64,000 nucleotides of DNA from assembly GCF_903914075.1 (NCBI RefSeq), contig NZ_CAIWNQ010000001.1:124001-188000 (forward strand), written 5' to 3'. Below, piece after piece: positions 8,313 to 16,905 of the stretch. A program made the translations under genes and the position numbers. The stretch comes from Ruegeria sp. THAF57. Its GTDB lineage: Bacteria > Pseudomonadota > Alphaproteobacteria > Rhodobacterales > Rhodobacteraceae. Each line of letters starts with the position of its first letter. Positions within the stretch are counted from its first letter, which is position 1. The notes beneath the pieces were generated by a model. It did not search any database. It saw only the letters and a list, made by a program, of their open reading frames with translations, and was not told the origin of the DNA.

Positions 8313-10097
8313 ATGGACCAGTTTACCATCAACCTGCTGTTTGTCGGCGCATCCTTCGCGCTGTACATCGGCATCGCGATCTGGGCCCGTGCGGGTTCCA
8401 CATCCGAATTCTACGCTGCTGGTCGCGGCGTTCACCCGGTCACCAACGGTATGGCGACAGCGGCGGACTGGATGTCTGCGGCCTCGTTCATCTCGATGGC
8501 GGGTCTGATTGCCTTTACCGGCTATGACAACTCGACCTACCTGATGGGGTGGACGGGCGGCTATGTGCTGCTGGCCCTGTTGCTGGCACCTTATCTGCGC
8601 AAGTTCGGCAAGTTCACGGTGTCCGAATTCATCGGCGACCGGTTCTACAGCCAGACCGCCCGTATCGTTGCTGTGATCTGTCTGATCGTCGCGTCGGTGA
8701 CCTACGTGATCGGTCAGATGACCGGCGTTGGCGTTGCCTTTGGCCGTTTCCTTGAGGTCAGCAACACCGCCGGTCTGCTGATCGGTGCCTGTGTGGTGTT
8801 CGCTTATGCGGTGTTTGGCGGCATGAAAGGTGTGACCTACACGCAGGTCGCTCAGTACTGTGTGCTGATCACGGCCTATACGATCCCGGCGATCTTCATC
8901 TCGTTGCAACTGACCGGAACACCTGTTCCGGCGCTGGGTCTGTTTGGCGATACCGCCAGCGGTGAGCCGCTTCTGGCCAAACTGGACGCCATCGTGACCG
9001 AGCTGGGTTTCAACGAATACACCACTCACCATTCGGACACCCTGAACATGGTGCTGTTCACGCTGTCGCTGATGATCGGTACCGCCGGTCTGCCGCACGT
9101 CATCATGCGCTTCTTCACCGTTCCCAAGGTGTCTGACGCACGCTGGTCCGCCGGTTGGGCGCTGGTGTTCATCGCGCTGCTGTACCTGACTGCGCCCGCA
9201 GTTGGTGCCATGGCCCGCCTGAACATCACCGACATGATGTGGCCCAATGGTGGCATCGAAGGTGGCGCCGTTTCGGTCGAGCAGATCGACAATGACGCAC
9301 GCTATGACTGGATGCAGACATGGCAGAAAACCGGACTGCTGGACTGGGAAGACAAGAACGGCGACGGCAAGATCCAGTACTACAACGACGCAAATGCCGA
9401 CATGCAGGCACTTGCCGAGGAAAAAGGCTGGGTCGGAAACGAGCTGACCAAGTTCAACCGTGACATCCTGGTTCTGGCTAACCCCGAGATCGCAAACCTG
9501 CCAAGCTGGGTGATCGGTCTGGTCGCTGCCGGTGGTCTTGCGGCCGCTCTGTCGACCGCTGCGGGCCTGTTGCTGGCGATCTCGTCGGCGGTATCCCACG
9601 ACCTGATCAAAGGTGCGATCAACCCGCAGATCTCGGAAAAAGGAGAGCTTCTGTCGGCACGGATTGCAATGGCTGTTGCCATCGCGGTTGCAACCTATCT
9701 GGGCCTGAATCCTCCGGGATTTGCGGCGCAAACGGTGGCGCTGGCCTTCGGTCTGGCGGCGGCCTCGATCTTCCCGGCGCTGATGATGGGGATCTTCTCG
9801 ACCCGCATCAACAATGTCGGCGCGGTCGCAGGTATGCTGGCCGGTCTGGTTGTGACCCTGATCTACATCTTCCTGCACAAGGGCTGGCTGTTCATTCCGG
9901 GCACCAACTCGTTCACAGATGCTGATCCGCTGCTGGGTCCGATCAAGTCGACCTCGTTCGGCGCGATCGGTGCCTTGGTCAACTTTGCCGTCGCCTACTT
10001 TGTAGCAGGCGCGACCAAAGAGACCCCGGAAGAGATCAAAGATATGGTCGAAAGCATCCGCATTCCCCGTGGCGCGGGCGCAGCTCAGGATCACTGA
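8313..10097 (+). CDS. Sodium:solute symporter large subunit, VC_2705 subfamily (ActP-like)
   Basis: This inner-membrane protein of the SSS family imports a carboxylate with sodium. The 594 residues include about 13 predicted helices, the early FYAAGRGVHPVTNGMATAADWMSAASFI stretch characteristic of ActP-like carriers, and VIGQMTGVGVAFGRF. Between membrane segments lies a hydrophilic insertion containing DKNGDGKIQYYN (residues 347-358), which fits an EF-hand-like calcium loop. The gene follows its small subunit and acs-adk, and is followed by two tandem hairpins, so the unit probably ends here. Acetate is the likeliest substrate from context, but other short acids are possible. Confidence 0.88.
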   Translation: MDQFTINLLFVGASFALYIGIAIWARAGSTSEFYAAGRGVHPVTNGMATAADWMSAASFISMAGLIAFTGYDNSTYLMGWTGGYVLLALLLAPYLRKFGKFTVSEFIGDRFYSQTARIVAVICLIVASVTYVIGQMTGVGVAFGRFLEVSNTAGLLIGACVVFAYAVFGGMKGVTYTQVAQYCVLITAYTIPAIFISLQLTGTPVPALGLFGDTASGEPLLAKLDAIVTELGFNEYTTHHSDTLNMVLFTLSLMIGTAGLPHVIMRFFTVPKVSDARWSAGWALVFIALLYLTAPAVGAMARLNITDMMWPNGGIEGGAVSVEQIDNDARYDWMQTWQKTGLLDWEDKNGDGKIQYYNDANADMQALAEEKGWVGNELTKFNRDILVLANPEIANLPSWVIGLVAAGGLAAALSTAAGLLLAISSAVSHDLIKGAINPQISEKGELLSARIAMAVAIAVATYLGLNPPGFAAQTVALAFGLAAASIFPALMMGIFSTRINNVGAVAGMLAGLVVTLIYIFLHKGWLFIPGTNSFTDADPLLGPIKSTSFGAIGALVNFAVAYFVAGATKETPEEIKDMVESIRIPRGAGAAQDH

Positions 10098-10102
10098 GCC
10101 AT

Positions 10103-10138
10103 GATGCAGCCTCAAGGCCTCTTGCCAAAGGCTGCATC
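10103..10138 (+). terminator. Stem-loop after symporter gene
   Basis: GATGCAGCC pairs with GGCTGCATC around an 18-base loop and is followed by a short TTT. It is the first of two tandem hairpins between the symporter gene and the DUF294 gene. Confidence 0.55.
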
Positions 10139-10152
10139 TTTCGACTGACTAC

Positions 10153-10184
10153 TCCCGCCCGGCACACCACCGGGCGGGATTTTT
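10153..10184 (+). terminator. Rho-independent terminator
   Basis: A perfect 9-bp GC stem (CCCGCCCGG / CCGGGCGGG) with a 7-base loop is followed by ATTTTT. This is a strong intrinsic terminator for the acs-symporter transcripts, 55 bases after the symporter stop. Confidence 0.88.
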
Positions 10185-10209
10185 CAACCCCGAAACCGTG
10201 GAGTATCCC

Positions 10210-12033
10210 ATGCCCCTGTCCCATGACGAGATCACTCGGTTTCTGAAATCCGTACACCCTTATGACGCCCTGCCAGCGGATGTTCTGGACGCGATAGCCC
10301 ATCAGATCGAAGTCTGGGAAGTTGAAGAGGGTTACCCGGTATACGAACTGGGTCACACCCTGCCCGGCGTCTTTGTGATCTACGAAGGACAGGTTGAGAT
10401 AAAGGATGGGAATGACGCGGTCGTGTCTCATCTGGGATTGCGCAACTCCTTTGGCGAACGGGGCCTTTTAAAAGGTGGAAAGGCCGCAACGAAGGCCAAG
10501 GCGCATACGCCCTCGGTGCTGTTGGTTTTGCCGCCCGATCTGGTACGCGAACTGATCGACGGGCATCCGGTCGTATCCAAATTTTTCAATCGAACCCGCG
10601 ACACCCGGTCTGGCCCTCAGAGTTTGGCGACAAGCGCCATAGACGTTTTGATGGCGCATAACCCAGCCACCTGCCCGCCTGACACAACAGTACGCGAGGC
10701 GGCGCAGATGATGCGCGACAAACACATCTCGTCGCTCTGCGTGACCGAAGGCGGGGCGCTGCTTGGAATCGTAACGCTGCGCGATATCTCGGGTAAATTC
10801 GTGGCCGATGGGCTGCCGAACGACACACCTGTGTCGGGTATCATGACGGCTGATCCGATTACCTTGTTACCCTCGGATATCGGCTCTGACGTTCTGCATA
10901 TCATGATGGAGCGCGGGATTGGCCATATCCCGATCTCGGAAGGTGGGCAGCTTGTCGGTATCGTCACGCAGACCGACCTGACCCACTATCAGGCGGTGAA
11001 TTCCGCCGAACTTGTCCGCCGGATCGCTTCGGCGCAGACAGCGCAGCAAATGGCGGTGGTGACCGAGGAAATCCCGCAGCTTTTGGTGCAATTGGTCGCC
11101 GCCGGAAACCGCCATGAGATCGTGACGCGCCTGATCACGGACATAGCGGATACGGCAACGCGCAGGTTGTTGACACTGGCCGAAGCAGAACTTGGCGCAC
11201 CACCCGTCCCTTACCTGTGGCTGGCCTGTGGATCGCAGGGGCGACAGGAACAAACGGGTGTATCGGATCAGGACAACTGCCTGATGCTGGATGACAACGT
11301 CGCGGATGACGACATGGCCTATTTCGCGGCTCTGGCCAAATTCGTTTCGGACGGGCTGAACACCTGCGGGTATTTCTATTGCCCCGGCGACATGATGGCG
11401 ACGAACCCGCGCTGGTGTCAGCCGGTGCGCGTATGGCGCGACTATTTCAAAGGCTGGATCGCCAAACCCAACCCTGAGGCACAGATGCTAGCCTCGGTCA
11501 TGTTCGACCTACGCCCGATCGGCGGCGCTTTTGAATTGTTTGACGACCTGCAAGCCGACACACTTGCCGCGGCCAAGGCAAATTCGATCTTTGTCGCGCA
11601 CATGATCTCGAATTCACTGAAACACACGCCGCCGCTGGGGCTGCTGCGCGGCTTCGCGACAATCAGATCAGGTGAGCATCGCAACACGTTGGATCTAAAA
11701 CTTAACGGTGTCGTTCCTGTTGTGGATCTGGCGCGCATCTACAGCCTGCAGGGGGAATTGCCCGAGGCCAATACCCGCGCCCGGCTCAAGGCCGCAGCCA
11801 GCACCGGCATCCTTAGCGAATCCGGCGCGCGTGACTTGTTGGACGCTTACGATCTGATTGCCGAAACCCGGCTAGAACATCAGGTTCGACTTGTGAAAGG
11901 CGAAAAGGCACCGGACAATTTCCTGCCCCCCTCTGACTTGTCTGACTTTGAGCGAAGTCATCTGCGCGACGCCTTCGTTGTGGTAAAAACGATGCAATCC
12001 GCGGTAGGCCATGGAAAAGGAATGCTCGGCTGA
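10210..12033 (+). CDS. cNMP-binding / CBS / DUF294 nucleotidyltransferase-like signalling protein
   Basis: The 607-residue soluble protein has four parts. First is a cyclic-nucleotide-binding-like domain (about 1-120). Then comes a pair of CBS domains (about 140-275), which usually bind adenine nucleotides. Next is a DUF294 nucleotidyltransferase-fold domain with GSQGRQEQ (341-348) and DQD (353-355), fitting GSxGRxEx(5)DxD of GlnD/GlnE-type enzymes, and last a helical DUF294 C-terminal domain. Such proteins commonly accompany this symporter family. A role in sensing energy state and controlling transport or acetate metabolism is inferred. ATG 10210 follows GGAG; the upstream GTG 10198 is less likely. 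Confidence 0.85.
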   Translation: MPLSHDEITRFLKSVHPYDALPADVLDAIAHQIEVWEVEEGYPVYELGHTLPGVFVIYEGQVEIKDGNDAVVSHLGLRNSFGERGLLKGGKAATKAKAHTPSVLLVLPPDLVRELIDGHPVVSKFFNRTRDTRSGPQSLATSAIDVLMAHNPATCPPDTTVREAAQMMRDKHISSLCVTEGGALLGIVTLRDISGKFVADGLPNDTPVSGIMTADPITLLPSDIGSDVLHIMMERGIGHIPISEGGQLVGIVTQTDLTHYQAVNSAELVRRIASAQTAQQMAVVTEEIPQLLVQLVAAGNRHEIVTRLITDIADTATRRLLTLAEAELGAPPVPYLWLACGSQGRQEQTGVSDQDNCLMLDDNVADDDMAYFAALAKFVSDGLNTCGYFYCPGDMMATNPRWCQPVRVWRDYFKGWIAKPNPEAQMLASVMFDLRPIGGAFELFDDLQADTLAAAKANSIFVAHMISNSLKHTPPLGLLRGFATIRSGEHRNTLDLKLNGVVPVVDLARIYSLQGELPEANTRARLKAAASTGILSESGARDLLDAYDLIAETRLEHQVRLVKGEKAPDNFLPPSDLSDFERSHLRDAFVVVKTMQSAVGHGKGMLG

Positions 12034-12058
12034 ACCAGCCGAAATTGGGAGAGAATGA

Positions 12059-12577
12059 ATGTTCCTGGAACTGATCGCCACAATCTTTGTCGGCATCGCC
12101 TGTGCGGGCGTCGTGATGCTGGTGAACAAGCTGGTCAAAGGGCGTCTGCCCAAATGGATAGCCCCTGTCGCTGCTGGGCTGGGCATGATCGTGGCGACGA
12201 TCAGCAGCGAATATTCGTGGTACGACCGCACGTCTGACACCCTGCCCGAAGGCATGGAGGTCATCCAACAAGTTGAAAGCCGCGCCTTCTATCGCCCGTG
12301 GACGTATGCGGTGCCTTATGTGGAACGCTTTGCGGCAATCGACACAGCCTCGGTCCGCAGCAACGAACAAGTGCCGGATCAACGGCTGGTAGATATCTAT
12401 TTCTTTGGCCGCTGGTCACCGGTTTCGAAACTGCCGGTCGCCGTCGACTGCGCTCAGAATCTGCGGGCCAATTTGGCAGACGGCGCGGAATTCAGCGCGA
12501 ACGGCCAGTTGCTGAACGCTGACTGGATCAAGGGGGAAACCAACGACCCGATCATCGAGGCCACCTGCGGAGTGTAA
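12059..12577 (+). CDS. Conserved membrane-anchored protein of unknown function
   Basis: I do not recognise this 172-residue protein. It begins with two hydrophobic segments (about 5-25 and 35-50), separated by a short basic loop, so the remaining 120 residues probably lie on one face of the membrane. Two cysteines (near Asp149-Cys and the C-terminal ATCGV) could form a disulfide if that part is periplasmic. It sits between the DUF294 signalling protein and the sensor-exonuclease gene, one base from the latter, so the three are probably co-transcribed. A GAGAGAATG start context is present. Confidence 0.7.
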   Translation: MFLELIATIFVGIACAGVVMLVNKLVKGRLPKWIAPVAAGLGMIVATISSEYSWYDRTSDTLPEGMEVIQQVESRAFYRPWTYAVPYVERFAAIDTASVRSNEQVPDQRLVDIYFFGRWSPVSKLPVAVDCAQNLRANLADGAEFSANGQLLNADWIKGETNDPIIEATCGV

Positions 12578-12578
12578 C

Positions 12579-13991
12579 ATGCTGACCCGGCTAAGCCTGC
12601 GCTTGCGCATTTTCCTTTTCTTCTGCCTGCTGGCTGTTGGTGGCTTAGCGGTCAGTTCGACTGCGCTTTGGATCAGTTATCGGCGTTTCGCTGACCCCGA
12701 ACTTATCAATGCGTTTGTCTTTGCGGAAACCCTCATGGCGTTCGGCTTTGTCGCTCTGATCGTCGCGGTGTGGCTGTTGTTCGACGACAACGTCGCAAAA
12801 CCGATTGAGCGGCTCTCGGCTGAACTGCGTGCCCGGGCCCATGCGGGGGTCAGCACCGACATGGACGTTCAGGCCGCAAGATATCTGGGGGATCTGGCCC
12901 CAGCCGCCGCCGGGTTGGCGGGCCAGTTGTCGGAAAAAACCATGGGTGTCGCCGAAGCTGTCGCTGCCGAAACCGCTCATTTGGCTGCCGAAAAGCAAAG
13001 ACTGACCGCCCTACTAACCGAAATCCCGGTTGCCATGGTTCTGGCAAGTCCGACGCATAAGATCGTTCTGTACGATGGACAGGCCGCGCAAGTTCTGGCG
13101 CAAATCGCCCACCCCCGCCTGAATTCGTCGCTGTTTGAATACTTGAAGCCGCGCCCGTTGGAAGACGCCTATGCTGCTTTGGCCAAAACAGGGCGGGAAG
13201 TCATCTGCGACCTTACGAGTATTGATGGAACGCAAACATTTTCTGCCCGGATGAAACCGCTGGGGGATGCGCCGGGATATATGCTGATCCTCGAAGACAG
13301 CGCGGCCAACATTTCGCCCGAGGCAGCCCGACCACTTGTTTATGATTTTGACCTGTTGAACTCTGACGCTGATACCGAGTTTGACTCCAAGGCGTTGCGG
13401 GACTTGTGTTTTGTCGTATTCGATACCGAAACCACGGGGCTTTTACCACATAAGGATGAGATCGTTCAGATCGGAGCAGTCCGGGTTGTGAATGGGCGCA
13501 TCGTGGCGGGTGAAAACCTTGATATGCTGGTGAACCCCGGCATTCCCATCCCGCCGGCCTCGACCAAAGTGCACAAAATCAATGACCGGATGGTCCAAGA
13601 CTCGCCGGACATCACGGAAGCCGGGCGCGTATTCCACAAATTCGCGCGCGATGCGGTCATCGTCGCCCATAATGCACCGTTTGACATGGCGTTCCTGCGA
13701 CGGCACGCGAAACGGATGGATGTGGATTGGAACCACCCGATACTTGATACGGTTCTTTTGTCGGCCGTGCTGTTCGGTGCCAGCGACAAACACACGCTGG
13801 ATGCTTTGTGCGACAGGCTAGACATCACTATCCCGGTTGAACTGCGCCATACGGCACTAGGTGATGCGGTGGCGACGGCTGAAGCCCTCGTCAAAATGCT
13901 GCCGATGCTACAAGCACGCGGGATGAACACGTTTGGGGCGGTGATCGAAGCAACGCGTCAGCACGGTCGACTGCTGGAAGACCTGAACTGA
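12579..13991 (+). CDS. Membrane sensor-like protein fused to DnaQ-family 3'-5' exonuclease
   Basis: The 470-residue product joins two unlike halves. Residues 1-70 hold two membrane helices, followed by a HAMP-like linker (about 65-115) and a PAS-like region (about 150-245). Residues 275-445 form a DEDDh exonuclease like DNA polymerase III epsilon, with Asp282 and Glu284 in FDTETTG, Asp369 in AHNAPFD, and His424 and Asp429 in the last motif, so all five catalytic residues are present. It starts one base after the preceding stop. It may degrade a nucleic acid or oligonucleotide signal in response to the sensor half; this is inference. Confidence 0.85.
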   Translation: MLTRLSLRLRIFLFFCLLAVGGLAVSSTALWISYRRFADPELINAFVFAETLMAFGFVALIVAVWLLFDDNVAKPIERLSAELRARAHAGVSTDMDVQAARYLGDLAPAAAGLAGQLSEKTMGVAEAVAAETAHLAAEKQRLTALLTEIPVAMVLASPTHKIVLYDGQAAQVLAQIAHPRLNSSLFEYLKPRPLEDAYAALAKTGREVICDLTSIDGTQTFSARMKPLGDAPGYMLILEDSAANISPEAARPLVYDFDLLNSDADTEFDSKALRDLCFVVFDTETTGLLPHKDEIVQIGAVRVVNGRIVAGENLDMLVNPGIPIPPASTKVHKINDRMVQDSPDITEAGRVFHKFARDAVIVAHNAPFDMAFLRRHAKRMDVDWNHPILDTVLLSAVLFGASDKHTLDALCDRLDITIPVELRHTALGDAVATAEALVKMLPMLQARGMNTFGAVIEATRQHGRLLEDLN

Positions 13992-14079
13992 GCGGGAAAA
14001 ATACGCCGCAGACTCAGCTTTTCGTGGACAATCCCCACATGCCGTGGCACCTGATGCGCGGCCACGGATTGAGCGGAAG

Positions 14080-14580
14080 ATGACGGAAAACACCTTTACA
14101 CCAACCACAGACCAAAGCACCGCGTTCCGCGAGGCCTTGGGGTGCTTTGGCACAGGTGTAACCGTTGTAACCACCAATACGGCACAGGGGCCGCGCGCAA
14201 TCACGGTGAATTCGTTCTCATCCGTGTCTTTGGACCCGCCTCTCGTGTTATGGTGTCTGGCCAAGGACTCGAATAGATACGATGCGTTCAAGGATTGTCG
14301 GCACTATTCCATTCACGTGATGGCCGAGGAACAACAAGAACAGGCTGTGAAATTCGCGCGGAATGGCGAGGATTTCTCGCATGCGGATTGGGTTTCTGAC
14401 CATATCGGCCGCCCGCAACTAGAGAATTGTCTGGCGCGGTTCGACTGTCACCTGCACGCCTGTCACGAAGCGGGGGATCACTTGATCCTTGTGGGTCAGG
14501 TCGAAAAAGTCATGTATCGCACTGGTAAAGGCCTGATCTTCAAACGCGGTCAATTTGGCGGTTTCGCCGACCTGCTTTAG
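14080..14580 (+). CDS. Flavin reductase family protein (FMN-binding split barrel)
   Basis: The 166-residue protein matches the short-chain flavin reductase family that transfers electrons from NAD(P)H to FMN or FAD, usually for a partner monooxygenase. Visible landmarks are FREALGCFGTGVTVVTT near the N-terminus, the flavin-contact segment SFSSVSLDPPLVLWCLAKDS, and a late HLILVGQVE strand. I chose ATG 14080; an upstream in-frame GTG at 14044 adds an unconvincing N-terminus. No monooxygenase partner is adjacent. It ends three bases before the convergent DUF6505 gene. Confidence 0.87.
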   Translation: MTENTFTPTTDQSTAFREALGCFGTGVTVVTTNTAQGPRAITVNSFSSVSLDPPLVLWCLAKDSNRYDAFKDCRHYSIHVMAEEQQEQAVKFARNGEDFSHADWVSDHIGRPQLENCLARFDCHLHACHEAGDHLILVGQVEKVMYRTGKGLIFKRGQFGGFADLL

Positions 14581-14583
14581 GCG

Positions 14584-15066
14584 TCAGTCGTCAAGCGAGC
14601 CGTGAACGGCCAATGCTTCAAGCTGCGTTTCTTGTGGCGTGATTATCCGGTACGCCTCATGAACACCTGTGTCTGACAATTCACGGGCAACCGTCAGCAA
14701 CGTATTGGGCGCGTGTTCTTCACACAATTCGGTCATGTGCGCGATTTCGGACCGCGCGACATCCAACGCGGCATCGACGGACGGTGCCCCGTAGAGGTGC
14801 ACGAAGTGTTCAGCAAGGTATTGAGTGATCTGATCAATCTCGGCCTGTTCAATCTGCGTGACGGCAACAAAGGTCACACGACCAAAGGTTTCCAGCCCCA
14901 ACCACCCGTTTGCAAAGGCCTGCCGCGCCTTGCCTTCCAGATCGCCGTCGCCCCAATTCGAAAACTCGAACCCACCTGAAATGCACCACTCACCCGTTCG
15001 GGCCGGAGAGTGGAACACATTCAAGTCACTTTCATCGAAATGGATGGCTCGGGCCAGTTTCATCAT
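14584..15066 (-). CDS. DUF6505 family protein
   Basis: The 160-residue soluble protein resembles the DUF6505 family, known mainly from Rhodobacterales, with no assigned function. It begins with KLARAIHFDESDLNVF and has an acidic middle and C-terminus, with no signal peptide or membrane segment. Its ATG overlaps the stop of the lipoate-ligase-like gene as ATGA, and that gene overlaps mrp the same way. The three are therefore one tightly coupled unit, possibly concerned with iron-sulfur or lipoyl cofactors and the nearby formate dehydrogenase. Confidence 0.75.
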   Translation of the reverse strand: MMKLARAIHFDESDLNVFHSPARTGEWCISGGFEFSNWGDGDLEGKARQAFANGWLGLETFGRVTFVAVTQIEQAEIDQITQYLAEHFVHLYGAPSVDAALDVARSEIAHMTELCEEHAPNTLLTVARELSDTGVHEAYRIITPQETQLEALAVHGSLDD

Positions 15067-15758
15067 CCGTTCTCCAATAACTTCGTCAGCGGCACTAGGT
15101 GCGTGTCTGACCCATCGCGGATCAGCATACCGAATCTTTCATCCGTTCCCAGAAATACGCCCTTATCGCCATAAGGCTCACCAACCCCACGCAATAGACC
15201 CATCCATTCAGCATGGAGCGACGCGTTACCGTCCTCTTGCCAGCGGTTGAGCCATGTCAGCGTGTGGCGCGACCAGCTTTCGACCAACTGGGGCGCCGTG
15301 ACCTCGGCACACCCTTCGTCATAAAGTGCTGTTATGTCGGGGTTTTCGCCCGGCGCGTCGCTGGTTTGCAGCAAGGCCAGTTCCCAACCAACAATCAACC
15401 AATCCGGTTCGTCATCTGGGACATCCGTTGATGCCGCGACGTGAAACACGCCGCACGTGGCGCCGTTCACGCGGATCGGTCCATCCCAATCCAAATGCAC
15501 CGCGACCTCAGGCGGGGCCAAGGCACCCAGCGCATTCTGGAATCCCACCGAACAAAGCGGCAGCATAGCCATTGCATCCTGCAAAGAAACTTCGGGCGCA
15601 AAAACAATAGCAACCCGCAGGCGGTCGGCCTGGATGTTATAGACCACCGTTCCCGCATCACATCCCAGCGCGGCCATGGCCTGAGCACGCTGGAACGGGT
15701 CCTCTCCGCCCTGAACCGGGTGACCCGTCAGCAATGGGGGAAAGACCGGTTCGCTCAT
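15063..15758 (-). CDS. Biotin/lipoate-protein ligase family protein, probably divergent
   Basis: The 231-residue protein has the BPL/LplA fold pattern followed by a C-terminal DUF4444-like strand set ending FLGTDERFGMLIR. In true biotin or lipoate ligases a lysine follows the NGR segment of the central strand. Here the matching stretch reads RVNGATCGVFHV without that lysine, and no GRGRxGR loop is visible, so classical ligase activity is doubtful. It overlaps mrp upstream and the DUF6505 gene downstream by four bases each. A cofactor-binding or scaffold role beside Mrp is inferred. Confidence 0.72.
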   Translation of the reverse strand: MSEPVFPPLLTGHPVQGGEDPFQRAQAMAALGCDAGTVVYNIQADRLRVAIVFAPEVSLQDAMAMLPLCSVGFQNALGALAPPEVAVHLDWDGPIRVNGATCGVFHVAASTDVPDDEPDWLIVGWELALLQTSDAPGENPDITALYDEGCAEVTAPQLVESWSRHTLTWLNRWQEDGNASLHAEWMGLLRGVGEPYGDKGVFLGTDERFGMLIRDGSDTHLVPLTKLLENG

Positions 15759-16816
15759 GCGTTGCCCTTGGCAATCAGGTCGCGGGCAATCTTGCGGAAT
15801 GCCTCGGCCTGAGGGCTGTCGGGTTTACTGACCACGATGGGGGCACCGCCATCTGCCGCGACCCGAATGTCCAGGTGCAAGGGAATTTCCCCCAACAACG
15901 GAACACCCAGCGCCTCCGCTTCGGAGGCAACGCCACCGTGACCGAACACATGTTCCTCATGCCCGCAGTTCGAACAGATATGAGTGGACATATTCTCAAT
16001 CATCCCGACGATCGGTGTCTTGAGTTGGTTGAACATGTCGATCCCCTTTCGGGCGTCGATCAGGGCAACATCCTGCGGAGTCGACACGACGATCGCTCCA
16101 TCCACCTTGAACTTCTGGCTCAGCGTTAGCTGGACATCACCGGTACCCGGCGGCAAGTCGACGATCAGCACGTCAAGCGCACCCCACTGTACCTGGTTCA
16201 TCATCTGTTGCAGCGCGCCCATCAGCATCGGCCCGCGCCAGACAACCGCCTGACCTTCGTTCGTCATCAATCCCATCGACATCATGGTGACGCCGTGATT
16301 GCGCAGCGGCAGGATCGTCTTACCGTCTGGGCTGGCAGGACGACCGGAAACACCCAGCATCCGGGGTTGCGACGGGCCATACACATCAGCATCCAACAGG
16401 CCAACACGCCGCCCTTCTGCTGCAAGTGCGCAGGCTAAGCTTGCAGAAACAGTAGATTTACCGACGCCCCCCTTGCCCGACGCCACGGCAATGATCCGGT
16501 CAACTCCCGGCACAGCTTGCGGTCCGGACTGCGACGGTTTGGGCTTGGGCTTGAGATCGGGCGGTGCCTTGTCCGAATGCGCCGTCATAAGCGCCGAAAC
16601 CTTGGCAACCCCGTCCACCATCTGCGCGGCCTGTTCCGCAGCGGCGCGGACCGGCTCCATCCGCTCGGCCTGTTTCGGGTCGATTTCTAGAACAAATCTG
16701 ACGCTATCGCCTTCGACATTCAGTGCCCGTACAACACCCGCGCTGACGATATCCTGCCCGGAAACAGGATCCGTGATCTTCTTCAGGTTCGCCAGTACCG
16801 CGTCACGCACGCTCAT
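15755..16816 (-). CDS. mrp: Mrp/ApbC iron-sulfur cluster carrier ATPase
   Basis: This cytoplasmic P-loop ATPase of the Mrp/NBP35 family carries [4Fe-4S] clusters to target proteins. The 353-residue product has an N-terminal DUF59/MIP18-like domain (about 1-85), a proline/lysine linker, the deviant Walker A GKGGVGKS (114-121), DLPPGTGD, and a late CSNC pair that would hold the bridging cluster between subunits. It heads the mrp, ligase-like, DUF6505 operon and is divergent from the cytochrome gene at 16906. Cluster supply for the iron-sulfur-rich formate dehydrogenase proteins next door is a reasonable inference. Confidence 0.93.
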   Translation of the reverse strand: MSVRDAVLANLKKITDPVSGQDIVSAGVVRALNVEGDSVRFVLEIDPKQAERMEPVRAAAEQAAQMVDGVAKVSALMTAHSDKAPPDLKPKPKPSQSGPQAVPGVDRIIAVASGKGGVGKSTVSASLACALAAEGRRVGLLDADVYGPSQPRMLGVSGRPASPDGKTILPLRNHGVTMMSMGLMTNEGQAVVWRGPMLMGALQQMMNQVQWGALDVLIVDLPPGTGDVQLTLSQKFKVDGAIVVSTPQDVALIDARKGIDMFNQLKTPIVGMIENMSTHICSNCGHEEHVFGHGGVASEAEALGVPLLGEIPLHLDIRVAADGGAPIVVSKPDSPQAEAFRKIARDLIAKGNA

Positions 16817-16905
16817 GCCGAAAACCCATTCTGTTGACCTACCATGTGTCTTTGTCTCTTTCTGTTTATTTGACGCATCCGGGGCAGTGCCCTTAGGCTG
16901 CTGCC

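Noticed and set aside
8253..10115. Long open frame (about 620 codons) antisense to the symporter gene
   Set aside because: It is the mirror of a GC-rich, codon-biased true gene, with arginine/glutamine-rich composition, no family match and no ribosome site. Similar antisense frames at 5532-6644, 23578-24387 and 60046-61284 were rejected for the same reason.
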